A DNA stretch of 63,817 nt, taken from the NCBI RefSeq assembly GCF_001949145.1, contig NW_019091658.1, positions 114,652 to 178,468 of the forward strand. The letters are read 5' to 3'. Under the pieces are notes generated by a model. That model saw only the letters and a list, made by a program, of their open reading frames with translations. It was not told the origin of the DNA and searched no databases. This DNA comes from Acanthaster planci (lineage: Eukaryota > Echinodermata > Asteroidea > Valvatida > Acanthasteridae). Positions 1-11,431 of this stretch are shown piece after piece; positions within the stretch are counted from its first letter, which is position 1, and each line of letters opens with the position of its first letter. A program made the translations under genes and the position numbers.

Positions 1-1244
1 AGTGCTGCACCAAACATAATTTCATTGTCAAGGTAGCTGTAGTTGGCTACAATCTGCAATTCTGGGATGGACCCCACATCGCTCTCAGCTTTTGCTAAAC
101 TTGAAGATTCTTCCTGCAACATCTTTAACACCGTTTCTTTCTGGGTTTCACTCAGGTTGGATAGGTCAAATGATTCCCACACAGATGGTTCACTCGCAGG
201 GGTCAGTGCCTCATCCTTCTCACTGTCTCCAGCTGTGACACTATTCACACTGGTTTGCGGATTTATTCCACCAGAGCAAACTGAGCGTGCCAGTCGTAAA
301 TGTCCCAACAAAGTGCGTGGCGGAAGGATGATGTCTTTGTATGTATGGTTCTTCACTGGGATTTTCACACGGCTAGTGGATCCCTTTTTCAGCTGGACAA
401 TGCACTCGTCAAGCTGTAAGCCATCCGGTAAATTGCCCAGGATGTTCGGCTCGAACACTGTAACTCTTGTCTTGTGTAGGGGACCAGTGCAAATAATACA
501 GGTGACTTCAACAGTCCGGTTCCGGTGAGAGGTGACTTTCCTGTCCTTGTTACTCCAAAATCATCTGGGTTATTCTCACGGATGAGGTTAACTATGGTGG
601 TCACCCTCCTTTTCGTCTGCTTTGGAAAGGCTGCTGACAACAATCCCAAAACACTGTCGTCACTGGAGGACAGGTGAATAATCTCCTCAATTACGTTATA
701 ACCAATTATTGGTTCAGGTACGTCATCCCTGGTGACCAGAAATGGGACAGTCATTTCCTGGGTGTGGCCCTCACCATTGAATGCAAGTCGTAAAGGTGTC
801 CACCCCTCAAATGGTACGGGTGTCCCATTCGCTGCTGTGAGTTGGAAATCTGGGTCAACAAGGTCCTTGGTACTCCGCAGGTCAGCCTCGGGCACATTCC
901 TGTGAGACCATGGCCACTTGCGAACCGGTGTTCCACAAGACTGCAGAGGACCTCCCGTCTATAGTGCAGAGGACCATGCATTTTTGGCCGACTAGTTTTA
1001 TGAGGTTGTCGTGGTGTTTCGGTGTGATATGACATACCATAGTTCTGTTGCAGTTCTTTTTCCTGGCATGAGCCGGACGATTTAACTCCTGCAACTGACA
1101 ACAAGTTTTCTCGTTCTCACTCCAGTTGTTGCACTGGCAACCCTTGGAACAGTACAAAGTATCGTGACAGTCTGAACAAAGTTTCATGTTCTTGATCAAA
1201 TCCATTTTTCCACATCCAAAACATCTTAGGGACTTTTCTGCTAG
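1..1244 (-). pseudogene. Degenerate MYND-like finger, aspartic protease and pol linker
   Basis: After the gag TAG the same frame continues with a cysteine cluster (CFGCGK, then CSDCHDTLYCSKGCQ, W and a final CC) that matches the MYND layout, about 1225-1090. It is followed by a retropepsin core reading LWNTGSQVAMVS near 930-900. Retropepsins use D-T/S-G here; Asn replaces the catalytic Asp in this copy. A frameshift near 890 leads into the next block (ORF 895-389) with TAANGT and VPFLVT motifs typical of the protease C-terminal side. Another shift near 500 leads into the linker that runs off the window. Family knowledge: retropepsin cleaves Gag-Pol during particle maturation. Confidence 0.65.
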
Positions 1245-2435
1245 CTACTTCTCGTCCCCCAGGAGTAGCTGTTTGTCGTTTCCCTGCCGTCCACGTTGAC
1301 ATCCACGGGCGTAGTGCTCAGTGCTTCCACACTTGAAACAATGATTGCACCCCTCTGGCTTTCCCGCTTCTTCACATTGGCCACAGGATGGATGCTTTCT
1401 GCTGTTTCTGGTATGCCTGTCTTGTTTCTCTGGGTCCAGGACTGCAATCGATGCCTTCAACTCCCTTATCTCCTTGACCAAATTCTCCACACCATCAGGA
1501 CTCTGCAAGTCATCAGAAACGATGCTGCTGACCTTAACTTTCGACCCTCCCTTCTGAAGACGCTTCTCCTCCAGACTAGTCACCACATTCAGAACTTCGA
1601 GTAGCTCCTCGTCAGTGATTTGGGTTTTTTCCAAATATTGCCTCATTTCTCCCTTGAGATTTGGGCTAACCCCGTCCGAACACTCTGCAGGAAAGTGTTC
1701 TTGACAAGTTCTTGGTCGTAGTGTAGTGTGGACTGGTCCTCTTGGCTGGCGAACAGGATTTTCTGACGCAGACTCATGGCACGGACAACAAAATCTTGAG
1801 CTGATTCTCGTGGCTGCTGGGTTGCTGCAGCCAATTCCTGGTACAGATCAATGGCATCCTTCTCCTGAAAATGGGCACGGAGGACTCGACTTAGTTGGGG
1901 AAGGGGGACTTCCGCTCGTCCCTCCAGGTAGCTTCGTAATGGTAACCCTTGAGTAACTGCACGGGTCACCGCAGAAATTATCTCTCGATGGGAGAAGCCC
2001 TTCTGTAGCCCATCTGTAGCCCATCTTCAATTTGTCGAGCTAAACTACAGAAGGAGAGCTTGTCTGGCTGGCCTGCTGCTCCAATTTGCCCCAGAATTTT
2101 GAAGTCGCGTCCCAGTGCTGCTTCGGTTACGGTCAAGGTGGTTGTTTTCCCCCACTTTTCTCAGTGTTGGCTGTTGTACTGGTAGGGGTAGCTAGGCCAT
2201 CGAGCTTTGTCTTGAGTTCCTTGAAGAGGGCCAACCCACCATCATCCCTCTCCTCGATTTCCGAACTGTCAAGGTATCGGTGGATATGGCGGATGAGTCC
2301 TCGTTGGTCTTTTCCAGCAGTACCATCTTCAATGTCCAAAGACTTGGCTAGTTCCACCAGTTGTTGCTCTTGCAGCTGGTACAGCTCTGCCTTCACCTCC
2401 TTTTCAAACTCTATGAGTGACTTGGTGGCTGTCAT
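1245..2435 (-). pseudogene. Degenerate gag of the LTR element
   Basis: Three overlapping minus-strand ORFs (2435-2133, 1969-1643, 1646-1245) in two frames together cover a Gag-like polyprotein. It has a charged, coiled-coil-prone N-terminus rich in Glu/Gln, a capsid-like helical middle, and a C-terminal zinc knuckle CFKCGSTEHYARGC that fits CX2CX4HX4C, near 1296-1337. The start at 2435 gives MTATKSL and lies 120 bp inside the LTR. Two frame changes (between 2133 and 1969, and near 1645) and a terminal in-frame TAG at 1247-1245 break it. Gag would package element RNA in cytoplasmic particles; this copy can hardly do so. Confidence 0.7.
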
Positions 2436-2537
2436 TCTTAGCTAAGCTGACTCCCGGTGTAACTGCGATGGTCAAACTACTCCATCAGCCACGTATCAGC
2501 ATGCTCAGGCCCTCGCCGTACCCATCAGTCTGCCCTG

Positions 2538-2554
2538 TCCTGGCAAGGTCGCCA
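2538..2554 (-). other. Primer-binding site of the LTR element
   Basis: The minus strand directly after the LTR reads TGGCGACCTTGCCAGGA. It starts with TGG, as expected for pairing with a tRNA CCA end, and resembles the site of the second LTR element in this window (TGGCGACGAGTCCGG at 39156). Confidence 0.55.
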
Positions 2555-2556
2555 AA

Positions 2557-2783
2557 TGTTACCAGGGTGTGCCAGGGTACCGGGGTCAGTTCGCTGTGGC
2601 AGAATAAAATAATGATGATCGACGGAGGGATTCTGGTCTTTCTGGACTGGCAACTAAAACAATGCATAAATTTAATAAAGTACACTGAATGAGTTGTTAT
2701 GTGCACAGCGCCCTCAATTGACCTGGCCACAGCAATGGAAAGTTTTGTTTGGTGGGGGGCCTTAAAATTTATCTCTGTCAACA
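2557..2783 (-). repeat. Putative 5' LTR of the minus-strand retroelement
   Basis: Read on the minus strand the segment begins TGTTGACAGAG and ends CTGGTAACA, giving TG...CA ends, and is followed by TT and a tRNA-type primer site. An AATAAA polyadenylation signal (minus) lies near 2605. Length is 227 bp, short but within the range seen for invertebrate Ty3-like LTRs. There is no second copy in the window to confirm the limits. Confidence 0.55.
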
Positions 2784-2977
2784 ATAGTTACATAAAAAGT
2801 TAAAGCTTTAAAAATAACAAAGTAAAAGGTTGAGAGGAAGGGGGATAGTGTCTCTTTACATTAGGGGATGTAAGGATGAACAGTTTTGGAAAAAAAGCAA
2901 AATCAAGAGTTGCCTGTCATCAGAACATGTGTTTGAGAAAAGGTTCCAGAAATAGCAGGGTAAATGATAGGACATAA

Positions 2978-4394
2978 GGCCCCCCAAAAATCTCTGGTTT
3001 CTGGTCAAGAGCTGACTCCAAAAGTGGTGTGGCAATGTGGCTTTCCCCCCCCCCCACTTTTTTTCTGGAAATGATGTTCTTATAACGTGCGATGGCCATT
3101 GTGACTGCATGTGCATGTAATGCCGGCCACTACCAACACTAAAATATACTGGCCTCAGCACTTTTTACTGTTTTAAAGCATTTTCAGCTTGCACATGTAC
3201 ACAGGACATACATGTAAGACAACCTTGTTTGTCTGGTTCCTAGATGTAAATGTATAATACAGAAATAACATCATCTGAAAAAGAGTGCCCGACTAATTGT
3301 ATGGGGAACAAGAGGGATTCCTTTACTGTACATATCACTCAACCATACCCCATCAAGAACATGTTTAAAGGAGATAGGCCATGCAGTTGTAAATTGACGT
3401 TATACGGTAGTTTTCAACCATCTTGTGTGCAATCAGTTGGACTAACCCCTCTCTTTTGTCATTAAATCAGCAAAAATTGGTGTTTTCTGTGTGTTTTTTT
3501 CAGTCTCCACCAGGGCTGTTCGCAAAAACTTACCGAAATCGATGCCAAGCAAGTGACTCACAGTGCATGGTGAAAGAAAATGTTGGAATGGAACACCAAC
3601 TTTGACCAAGAAGGCTAGCCTATAACTATGGACAAAAACTACTTCTACTATACAGCTATCGAATAGCCAATGGTAGGACAACTACGTCTTTTCAGAAAGA
3701 CAAATTTGATAATGCTGCAGCAAAAAATCATGACCAGTCAGTGTTTTGTTGTCGATCCCCCCAGGTCACCGCCATGCCCGTGGCCAACAGCCTCGAATTG
3801 CAAAATCTCTTCCTGAGTGTATTCTGATTCGAACTGACAAGGCAATATTTCTTGTGCCTCATCAGCTCCTTCCATGTCGCTTTCTTTGTCAAATGAATAA
3901 GACGAACATGACTACTGATCGCTGTGATCGGAAAAAGCATTAACGCTGGAATTTTCTGTGCTTGAGTCTGATTTCACACACTAACGGTTCTACATAAGGT
4001 ACATGTACATGTCTACGCATAGTTACATAACAGTAAACAGTTGACGGATAAAGGATTCCGTCCTACATGTATGACGTCACGATTCTTGGGAATTTCTTCC
4101 GACAACTTTTGGTACCCGACAGCTGTTGTTTAGCTTTTGCTCCATATTCGCGCATTTTGAAATTATTCAGATGTGTTTTCATGTTGTATACATGTATATG
4201 TTTGTTTTATGTGCTGATGCATGTGTTACAAGAAATCCCCTTTAAATTACACAGTAGCAGGATTCCAGTCAATTAAGCAAGTTTGGTAGCTTTTGGACAT
4301 CGTTTTCTACCAAATAGAAAACTTTTTTGTTTGCCAATGCACAGGTCTACGGTGACTCGCGCGCTGACCAGAAACCGGAGATTTTTGGGGGGTC
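2978..4394. mobile_element. Non-autonomous DNA transposon, Harbinger-like
   Basis: The ends are inverted repeats of about 35-40 bp: left GGCCCCCCAAAAATCTCTGG, and the right end read in reverse complement GACCCCCCAAAAATCTCCGG, both continuing with TTTCTGGTCA. Both ends are flanked by TAA (2975-2977 and 4395-4397), a 3-bp duplication of the kind PIF/Harbinger elements make. No transposase-like ORF lies inside the 1.42 kb. The superfamily is inferred from the duplication alone. Confidence 0.6.
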
Positions 4395-5120
4395 TAAGAC
4401 CAATGAAAAGAATGACCAGTTAAATGTCATAAAAAGTAAGACTGATCACACAAAATTTCATTAAAATTGAAAATTGGTGTTTACAGGTGACAAAATTATT
4501 CTTGCCCAGATTATCGCTGACTTTTATTCCAGATCCTTGTCATATAAACAATGAGGCTTTTTTGGTACCACTTTAGTGCTACAAAGCGGTATGGAGAAAC
4601 TTTAAGAGTTTCTACGATCTCTCTGATGAACCTCCCCCCTACTTGGTGGTAGCCACTGCTGATGTTCAAAGAACTTAATGCACATCTCTCTCCTTTCAGT
4701 CAAAGTATTGAGGTTACAGGCAAGAAGTCATCTTTATAGTTTGTAAATTGTCTGCCCAACATGATTTTACAGGCTCTGCGTTGAACTGTCTCAGGCATTT
4801 TGCTTTCTGCAGTAGTTAGCCCTGGGTGCCAAGTGAGGGCAGAATACCGGTGCATGTACTTAACTATATTGTGACCATGTGATGCAGTGGTACATCTTAA
4901 AATGCTTCAGGGTCTTTATCATTTGAATCCTACCATGTGCTTTCTTGACAACGGATTGGACATGAGTATCCCATCATAAGTCTTTAGTTATTTCGAGTCC
5001 TAGGATCTTTACTGCATTGATTGACTGCAAAAGAGTGCCGCTAATTATTAAAGGTTGCTCAATTAGGAGTCCTTTTGCAAATGTAACTTGTATAGAATTG
5101 TCACCTAGATCCCACTGAAA

Positions 5121-5213
5121 GGGATATCGACAAGAATATAGGACAAAAAGCAGTGCTCTGAAGTACATGTATATGATTGCCAGAGCACTGACTTTATCTT
5201 ATATTCTTGTCGA
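5121..5213. repeat. Inverted duplication of a LINE segment
   Basis: The left arm starts atatcgacaagaatata and ends cagtgctctg; the right arm is its reverse complement with only a few mismatches, about 36-37 bp each, around a 20-bp spacer. The left arm belongs to the LINE coding strand, so the right arm is an inverted copy of it and marks the edge of the foreign 1-kb block. Confidence 0.7.
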
Positions 5214-5451
5214 TATTCTGATCAAGGTGCTACATGTACGCAGCCCTTCCATATTTCCCACAGAATGGGAGTTTGGAGTTGCTGCACACACTCAAAATGA
5301 AACAGAAGATGGCTATTCCGTAAGAGCTCTTATTGTAACATAATAAAAAAGTAACACTATTTACAGTATTTACAAAAAAATGAAATTAAAGATCAGCATC
5401 TGAACTTGATGAAATCAACAAATCATGCAAAAATCAAAAATCGTAATTAAT

Positions 5452-5502
5452 CCTAACACTCCTCAATCCTCCAACAGGTGAAGGATTGAGGAGTTGTTAG
5501 GG
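5452..5502. repeat. Hairpin inside the LINE gap
   Basis: Arms cctaacactcctcaatcc (5452-5469) and ggattgaggagttgttagg (5483-5502, counting one extra base) pair almost perfectly over 18-19 bp with a 13-base loop. No gene is near. It may be the relic of a MITE. Confidence 0.6.
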
Positions 5503-6365
5503 TTAAGCTCAAACTTAAACAAAAATGTAAACCAAATCAACTTAAGGGCTTCAAGACACTTGCAAAGTAAATAAGAAATATCGGAACCAAATCAACATCT
5601 CACAGAAAACTCACTCCAATCAATTCAAAATAACTTAAATAACAAACATATTTCTGAATTATTACTTTAATCACGTTAAACAACAAGCAGATTCAAAGCA
5701 AAATCAACTTTAAATCAGAATCCGTACTCAAAACAAAATGATAAAGCAGCAAAGGAATCGAACTGAATGGCAAGTGAATACAGGAAACGTGTACCAATAC
5801 AACCTTCGAGAGCCCCAGGCAGCAGTAGATGCCCTGTAACAACGTGTCCGGCCTGTGTCTCAGACTGTTCTCTAGGGGACCAACTTAGCAACTCAGCTCA
5901 GATTGGCTTGCTACTATTGCAGGTCTGTACTCTCCAAACAGGTCATCTACAAATATAATGTATGGGAACACAACTTGCAAATAAACTTGGCTTCCAGTAC
6001 GCATCAAATAGTGTCCAAAATATAATGCGTATCATAAGAGCAGTGAAAAATTTGACAAAGACTAGGGCAGTGAATAAAATTTAAAGAATTAAACTTACGG
6101 TAATTCCGTCAAGGTTTTGTCTCAAGCTTCAGGCGTAGCTGCAGTGAAGACCTGTCAGAAATATCGTCACAGAAAAAAATTACTTGTGGTACAATGTAAG
6201 TTGGGTATCTCTCATGTCTACCCCGTTACTTGTAACCTGCGGTGGCAGATTCCACAGGTCTGTTGGCTATGGTGGTAACACAAACCAACCCAACACTCCT
6301 TGATCTATCTCTGTGCCCTTTTTGTCATACACCTCCCATTCTCAGGGCTTCAAAAAAGCTATATC

Positions 6366-6550
6366 CAGCAAGAAATGAGACTGAGGGGTACATGTACATG
6401 AATCCCAACAACTTCTCCAAGTGCTATACACACTCTAGACTATTGTTACCTAACACATCTATACCAGGCACGAAATGGGACAGGGGTACCCCCTCAACAA
6501 GTCCAGTCCCTATACACATTCCAGCCTATTGTCACTGAATACATCACCCC
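6366..6550. repeat. Two diverged tandem copies of a ~95-bp unit
   Basis: Two blocks beginning agcaagaaatgagactgagg and aggcacgaaatgggacaggg run in parallel (both contain a ggggtac stretch and a later ctatacacactc/ctatacacattc stretch). They lie in the block that interrupts the LINE. Nothing else is recognisable there. Confidence 0.4.
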
Positions 6551-9030
6551 CCATGTCTGAAAAGAATTCCTGAGATACCAGTATAACAATGACCAACAAT
6601 GTGTTACCCAACAGCCAGCTGCACAGTTAAAAATACCGGGGGGGGGGAAGAATGGACGGGAAGATAATACTTGAAAACATCAAGAACAAAACAAACTTAG
6701 TACAGGGGGCTCCGTTAAAGGAATGCACATTTATCAACATTCAGTCTAATATGATTCTTGAGGGTCCACTCTTCCAGCCTGTCAAGGTGGTTTTGCATTT
6801 CCGAAGGAGTGTGATTATTACTTTTCCCCAACATTGTCAGGTCATCTTAGTATCCTGGAGAGTACATGCAAGTGGGGAATTTTCTAGTGCGCATCTACGA
6901 GTGTGAGGAATCCCCATAGGCCAATGCGAGTTCCGTGTGGGACTCCACAATGGAGTTATTTCCAGTCACAAATTTCACCACAGTAAACACACACACTGCT
7001 CTCCACTGTTCAGAAAGTTAATTATTCCCGTCATGACAGATGGGTGCACTCCAAGATGGATGAACTTGTTGACAAGTTTATTGTGCTTCACAGAATCAAA
7101 TGCTTTGCTGAAGTCTGTCATAACAACTGTTCTTCTTTTTTTTCGTATGAGATGTTAAGCGATATTGAACAGCAGTTGGAGCCATCTTGTTGTAGCATGG
7201 TTGGGTTCGTTGAAGTCCATGAACTCCAGAGGGCTGAAGACAGGGCACTCATACATGTAAAGTATTTATATGATGTGATGGGCAGTCTGTTGTGCAGCAC
7301 CACATGTACACTCTGGAGATAGGCATAGCTGCCCGTAAAACATGTTGGCATTGAAGCAGCCCAGTCCAGAGCATGGGCGATTGAGAGTGACAACCGATTT
7401 GATATCACCCAGTTGGTCAGCATTTCTGAGGACATCTAACAGTTTTACTGTAGTGAGTCATGGATACACCCTTGCAATGGCCGTACTGGTTTGGGTCAAT
7501 TTGCTGTTAATGTCATCTAACAACCAATCAGCCATAAACCCTTCAGCAACCTTAACAAAGTGGTCTGGCGATGAAATTGGTCTCAATTTGTCTTAAGTAG
7601 CAAGTGTAGTTTTAGGGATTGATACCACCACAGTTCTTTTCCATTGTTGGGGAACGACCCCCTCACTATACGAGGTGTTTTTAATATGTCTGTTAAAGGG
7701 TTTGTGAGCTCTTAAACAAACTCACAAATTATCCTGGCAGAGACTCCATCTAATCCGGCAGATTTCCCTAGTTTAGTTTTTTTAAGACCTGCGTAAACTT
7801 GTTAGTTCTGCACTGTTGGATCTGGTTGGGGGTCTGGTCAGTTTGCTGGCAGTGAAGCATTTTCAAATGGTTTGAGGTAATTGGATATGGAGATGAAGTG
7901 GTTGTTAATACAGTTAGCCAAATGCATATTGACGTTGGGTGAGGAGCTGACAACTGGAGCCCAGAGGACTGTAGAATGATCACTCATCTGAATGGCGGAG
8001 CAGGTTTGTGGTGTTTGATAATGTTTGGTAATGTTAGTGATGATCTTATCAAGTATTGCTGAGTTGCGGGTGGGCTACTTAACAATTTGGGTGAATCCAG
8101 TGACAGCGCAAAGTTCACTTGTATCGATTTGGTTTATGTCATCCAAATGACACCAGCATGGGACTAGTTGGTGTTGATGAAGTCGATACCATCAAGGAGA
8201 TGATTGATGAGTGCTTGTTCATGTGGGGGCAGTTCGGGCACAAATTATAGTTCCACCAGCAGTCATTTGCCTTTTAACTATGCATGCGCAATTCAGTTAC
8301 ACTCCAAGGTCCTTGTCAGTCAAATTTTTTAAAATTTCACCGTTACTCACATTTCACCATCGGCGGTGATTCTCACAGCGTACATGGTCATTGAAATCTC
8401 GTACAATTATTTTCACTATATATGTAGTTCTGAATTCATCAGTTATTCATGAGAAAGTGTTGGTTACACAAGTAAACAACAGGCAGGTTTGACAATTGTT
8501 TTCTTGTTCTACTGACAACATACCCGCATGACAGACACCTCAAGCACAATTGTTTAAATTAGAATGACACACAGTTTTGTGAGTTTTAATACGCCTTGGT
8601 TTATCTCTACCTGCTCTGCAACTACGTTTTGTGATTTTGGCAATATTTAACTGTTTAACGATTGTCCACACTTTGTGGTCTATCCTGCCACAACCTTTGT
8701 CTTTAACCAGGAATTTCTTCCCGAAAGCCGACTCTAAGAATTCCGGCCTCGCTTGGCCATGAAAGCCACCTGCCAAACCGCAAATTCTCGGTTTGTGGCC
8801 CTGTGTGCTTTGCACGGTGAAAAGGCTCATTGTTCAGTTGCATGCAGCTCTACTCATCCTCCCACATTCTCGTTGCCTTTTCTCAAAGTGAGGACTATTG
8901 TGAAGCTGGTGATTATGATGCAAAATCGGTCTTTTCATTTCTGGGCTACGCACAAAGACCAATTACCATATATACAAGAGCCAGGGTCTGCCTTCTTTCA
9001 CCTTGTTCTCTCAAGCGTGGGCCGGGAATA

Positions 9031-10726
9031 ATAGCTGAAACGCGGGCTGAGGATCTCATTTTTACGGCGGCTATAGCCGCTTCCCGGCTCGAAGGGGTTA
9101 AGGAAGTGGTCTCTGTATTGTCAACAAGGATTCATCAGTGTAGTGACACATAGTCAAAACATGTAGGTGATTAATAATGTGCCAAGGCCGCGTGGCTGAT
9201 AGTCCACACTCGTTAAGAGAAGTAAGATGTGATAACACTCAGATTGGAGCTGATTTATTTCAATTTACATGTATGATGAAGAGGGATGACCCAGTCAGAA
9301 ATATAAAAATAAACCCTGTCAACAAAATACATTTAATTCAAAATAATTTTAAGTTGTACACAGAGTTATTTGATCAAATAAATATCAAGCCCATAAGACA
9401 CAGCGCACATACTGTATATACTGTATATACCACTAGTGTACACGACACGTTCATTCAAGTGGAAAGTTTTTACGACTCAATATGAAAGGTTCACGCCAAA
9501 ATCTATAAACACAGATCAAATATACAATAGTAACACCAACTAACATCTCCTACATATACATGTATGTGTCTTACAATGTCACCTCATGCCTAATTTGAAC
9601 ACGACTTTCCCCCCAAAATGCAGAAAGTAGCCTGAAAGAATGCACTGATTTATCGTTCTGTCAGCAGTGTGACGCATTGGAAAAAGAGAATAAGACCATA
9701 TGCATGCTCTTCTGAGTCAACACACAACCCCCCATGATTCGTCCAAGATAATCACAATAAACAGCACTGTCTCTGACTACATGAACGATAGTGACATAAA
9801 AGCAAAATAAATTAATAATTCTACTAGTGGCACTCTTTAGAACTCAAGATTTGATCAAAAGTATTCTAACTTTGTTTCCAAAAGGCACATCTCAAGGGGA
9901 GTGTGTACCCTAAAAGGAAGACGCAAGAACAGTCACATAGATTATACATGCTCTTCATGAATCATTAATTGTCTCGTGTTGAATGGAGAGTTCAAATCCC
10001 TGTAATAAGAGGAATCCTAGATAAGTGATAAGTGACACCCACAAACACGTAGGTAAGGCATGGGCCATGGAATGCATGGAACGCTACTCACAGTATTCAA
10101 ATTATGCAAGTGTGTTACACAATGTGAATGTACGTGCACATTGCAGTCTGTAATGACAATGAGAACAAAATCACTGAAAATCAGTCCTATCCAGTCCAAT
10201 CAAGTGACAGTCTTTGGCAGAATGGTTACTTAAAGTAATCACACATCCAATAACAGTAAAACACAAAGACGAAACAAACACTGAAGTAAAAAATCTGACG
10301 TTAAAATAGTTGAAATCAAGAGCTAAAACTATAACAGTGCTGGCATGTCAAGAGCGCCCTCATACCTAATACATGTGGGGCAAACACGTTTCCAAAACTA
10401 CAGTAGATGGTTTGCTGTATTCTCCATTACTTTCTTGTGTCGCTTGTTTGCACTGTGCACAGGTTTTTCAAATACAGTCTTGATCTAAGCTGGAGAGAAA
10501 TGGTGTAAAATGACTCAAGATCTAACATGTAACTACATGTAGCTTTACATGTAAACCCCTGAACCTAGTATTGGAAGTTACAAACCGTAACCATTTGGCT
10601 TTGGTACAAGTTCCTCCACACAGTGAATGGATTTCTTTTCCAGAGCAAAGAGGCCAAACCCAAGGAAGTTTTAAGTTTTTTTTAAACGAACAAATCAGAT
10701 ACTACACACAACTCCAGTGAGACTGC
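9031..10726. other. Gene-free stretch before the FAM216A-like gene
   Basis: No ORF, RNA gene or clear repeat could be supported here. The composition is ordinary, with several tacatgta words. It probably contains the upstream region and possibly untranslated first exon of the FAM216A-like gene, but no promoter motif stands out. Confidence 0.4.
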
Positions 10727-11179
10727 AGGGTGTCCACATAAAAAGTATACCGAGATGAAAATTACTGTAATGGTAATAGTATTTTCTATATGAAAAGAGA
10801 AATATACATGTACCTCTAGAAAGGGCAGAATGTCCTCTTTTTAATGGTATACAGCTTGTGATGTTATTGACACAGATGGGTGAACAAACTACTGTAGACT
10901 GATGTTAAGGGTACTGAAATCGGCACTGTGACAAGTTTGCATGATTGATTAACAAGGCTCAACCGTGCAAGTGTGCAGAATACCAAATGCGTTTGCTTTA
11001 AGAACACATTCTTGAAAACAAGGAATGTACCTAAATTAATCTAATCTGCTTTGTTTTCGCTACTTACCTCATCAGTTTAATGTGCTGTGCCCTCCACATG
11101 GCCACCATTCCTGTCAATGAACATCTGACATTTTTGTGTAATTTTTATCTCCGTATACTTTTTATGTGTCGGACACCCT
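10727..11179. mobile_element. MITE with ~40-bp terminal inverted repeats
   Basis: The left end agggtgtccacataaaaag and the reverse complement of the right end (AGGGTGTCCGACACATAAAA) match and continue with AGTATACNGAGATNAAAATTAC. Element length is 453 bp. No clear target duplication was seen and there is no coding capacity. It sits about 110 bp upstream of the first recognised FAM216A exon, so it could lie in an intron or the promoter. Confidence 0.7.
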
Positions 11180-11286
11180 ATATAAAGTGAGCACAAATTC
11201 AAAGTACTTTTAGTCCATTTAAAAATACACGTTTTGAGAGCAGTGTCCAACTAGTGGCATTAATTTAACACAGGTCTTATTTTCAG

Positions 11287-11431
11287 GCATTATCAGGCAG
11301 AGCACATTATCAGAGGGCCCATACAGCTCCACATTATAGAATGGCTAAAGTCAGCTCCAGCAGTTTCAGCTCATCCTTTACATTCAGCAGTGAAGAGGAG
11401 AGTGACAGATCTTCTAGCTCATTTCATCCAG
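11287..11431 (+). CDS. FAM216A: FAM216A-like exon with the proposed start codon
   Basis: A good acceptor (tcttattttcag) ends at 11286 and a donor (ccag|gtcaga) follows 11431. The ATG at 11341 begins MAKVSSSSFSSS. The frame stays open upstream to the acceptor, so translation could start in an earlier exon; coding from 11341 is the conservative choice. Confidence 0.65.

Larger units (their letters stand above)
1..2783 (-). mobile_element. Ty3/Gypsy-type LTR retrotransposon, 5' part, cut by window edge
   Basis: On the minus strand this stretch reads, in order, LTR (2783-2557), primer-binding site, leader, gag, a zinc knuckle, a MYND-like finger, an aspartic protease and the linker that normally precedes reverse transcriptase. 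The RT, RNase H, integrase and second LTR would lie left of position 1, so the target duplication cannot be checked. The reading frame changes at several places and there is an in-frame TAG, so this copy is dead. Assignment to Ty3/Gypsy rests on the protease-linker pattern and is inferred, because RT is absent. Confidence 0.8.
4560..9030 (-). mobile_element. Degenerate non-LTR retrotransposon (CR1/Jockey-superfamily type)
   Basis: The minus strand carries scattered, frame-broken pieces of one LINE in the correct order. There is a basic pre-endonuclease block (8830-8540, CRAGRDKPRRIK), an endonuclease C-terminal block near 7980 (SDHSTVLWAPV), the start of RT (7990-7600, with NIHKSAGLDG-like and RPIS-like blocks), the RT middle (7180-6700, KLVNKF then TPLWSP) and the RT C-terminal thumb (5170-4600, KILGLEITKDL then the tail). 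About 1 kb (roughly 5215-6640) does not fit the RT and looks like later insertions. Many stops show it is long dead. Confidence 0.7.

Noticed and set aside
5767-5958. 63-codon plus ORF
   Set aside because: Lies in the block inserted into the LINE; no domain or splice support.
9985-10000. gagttcaaatccc, resembling a tRNA B box
   Set aside because: No A box at the right distance and no cloverleaf could be drawn.
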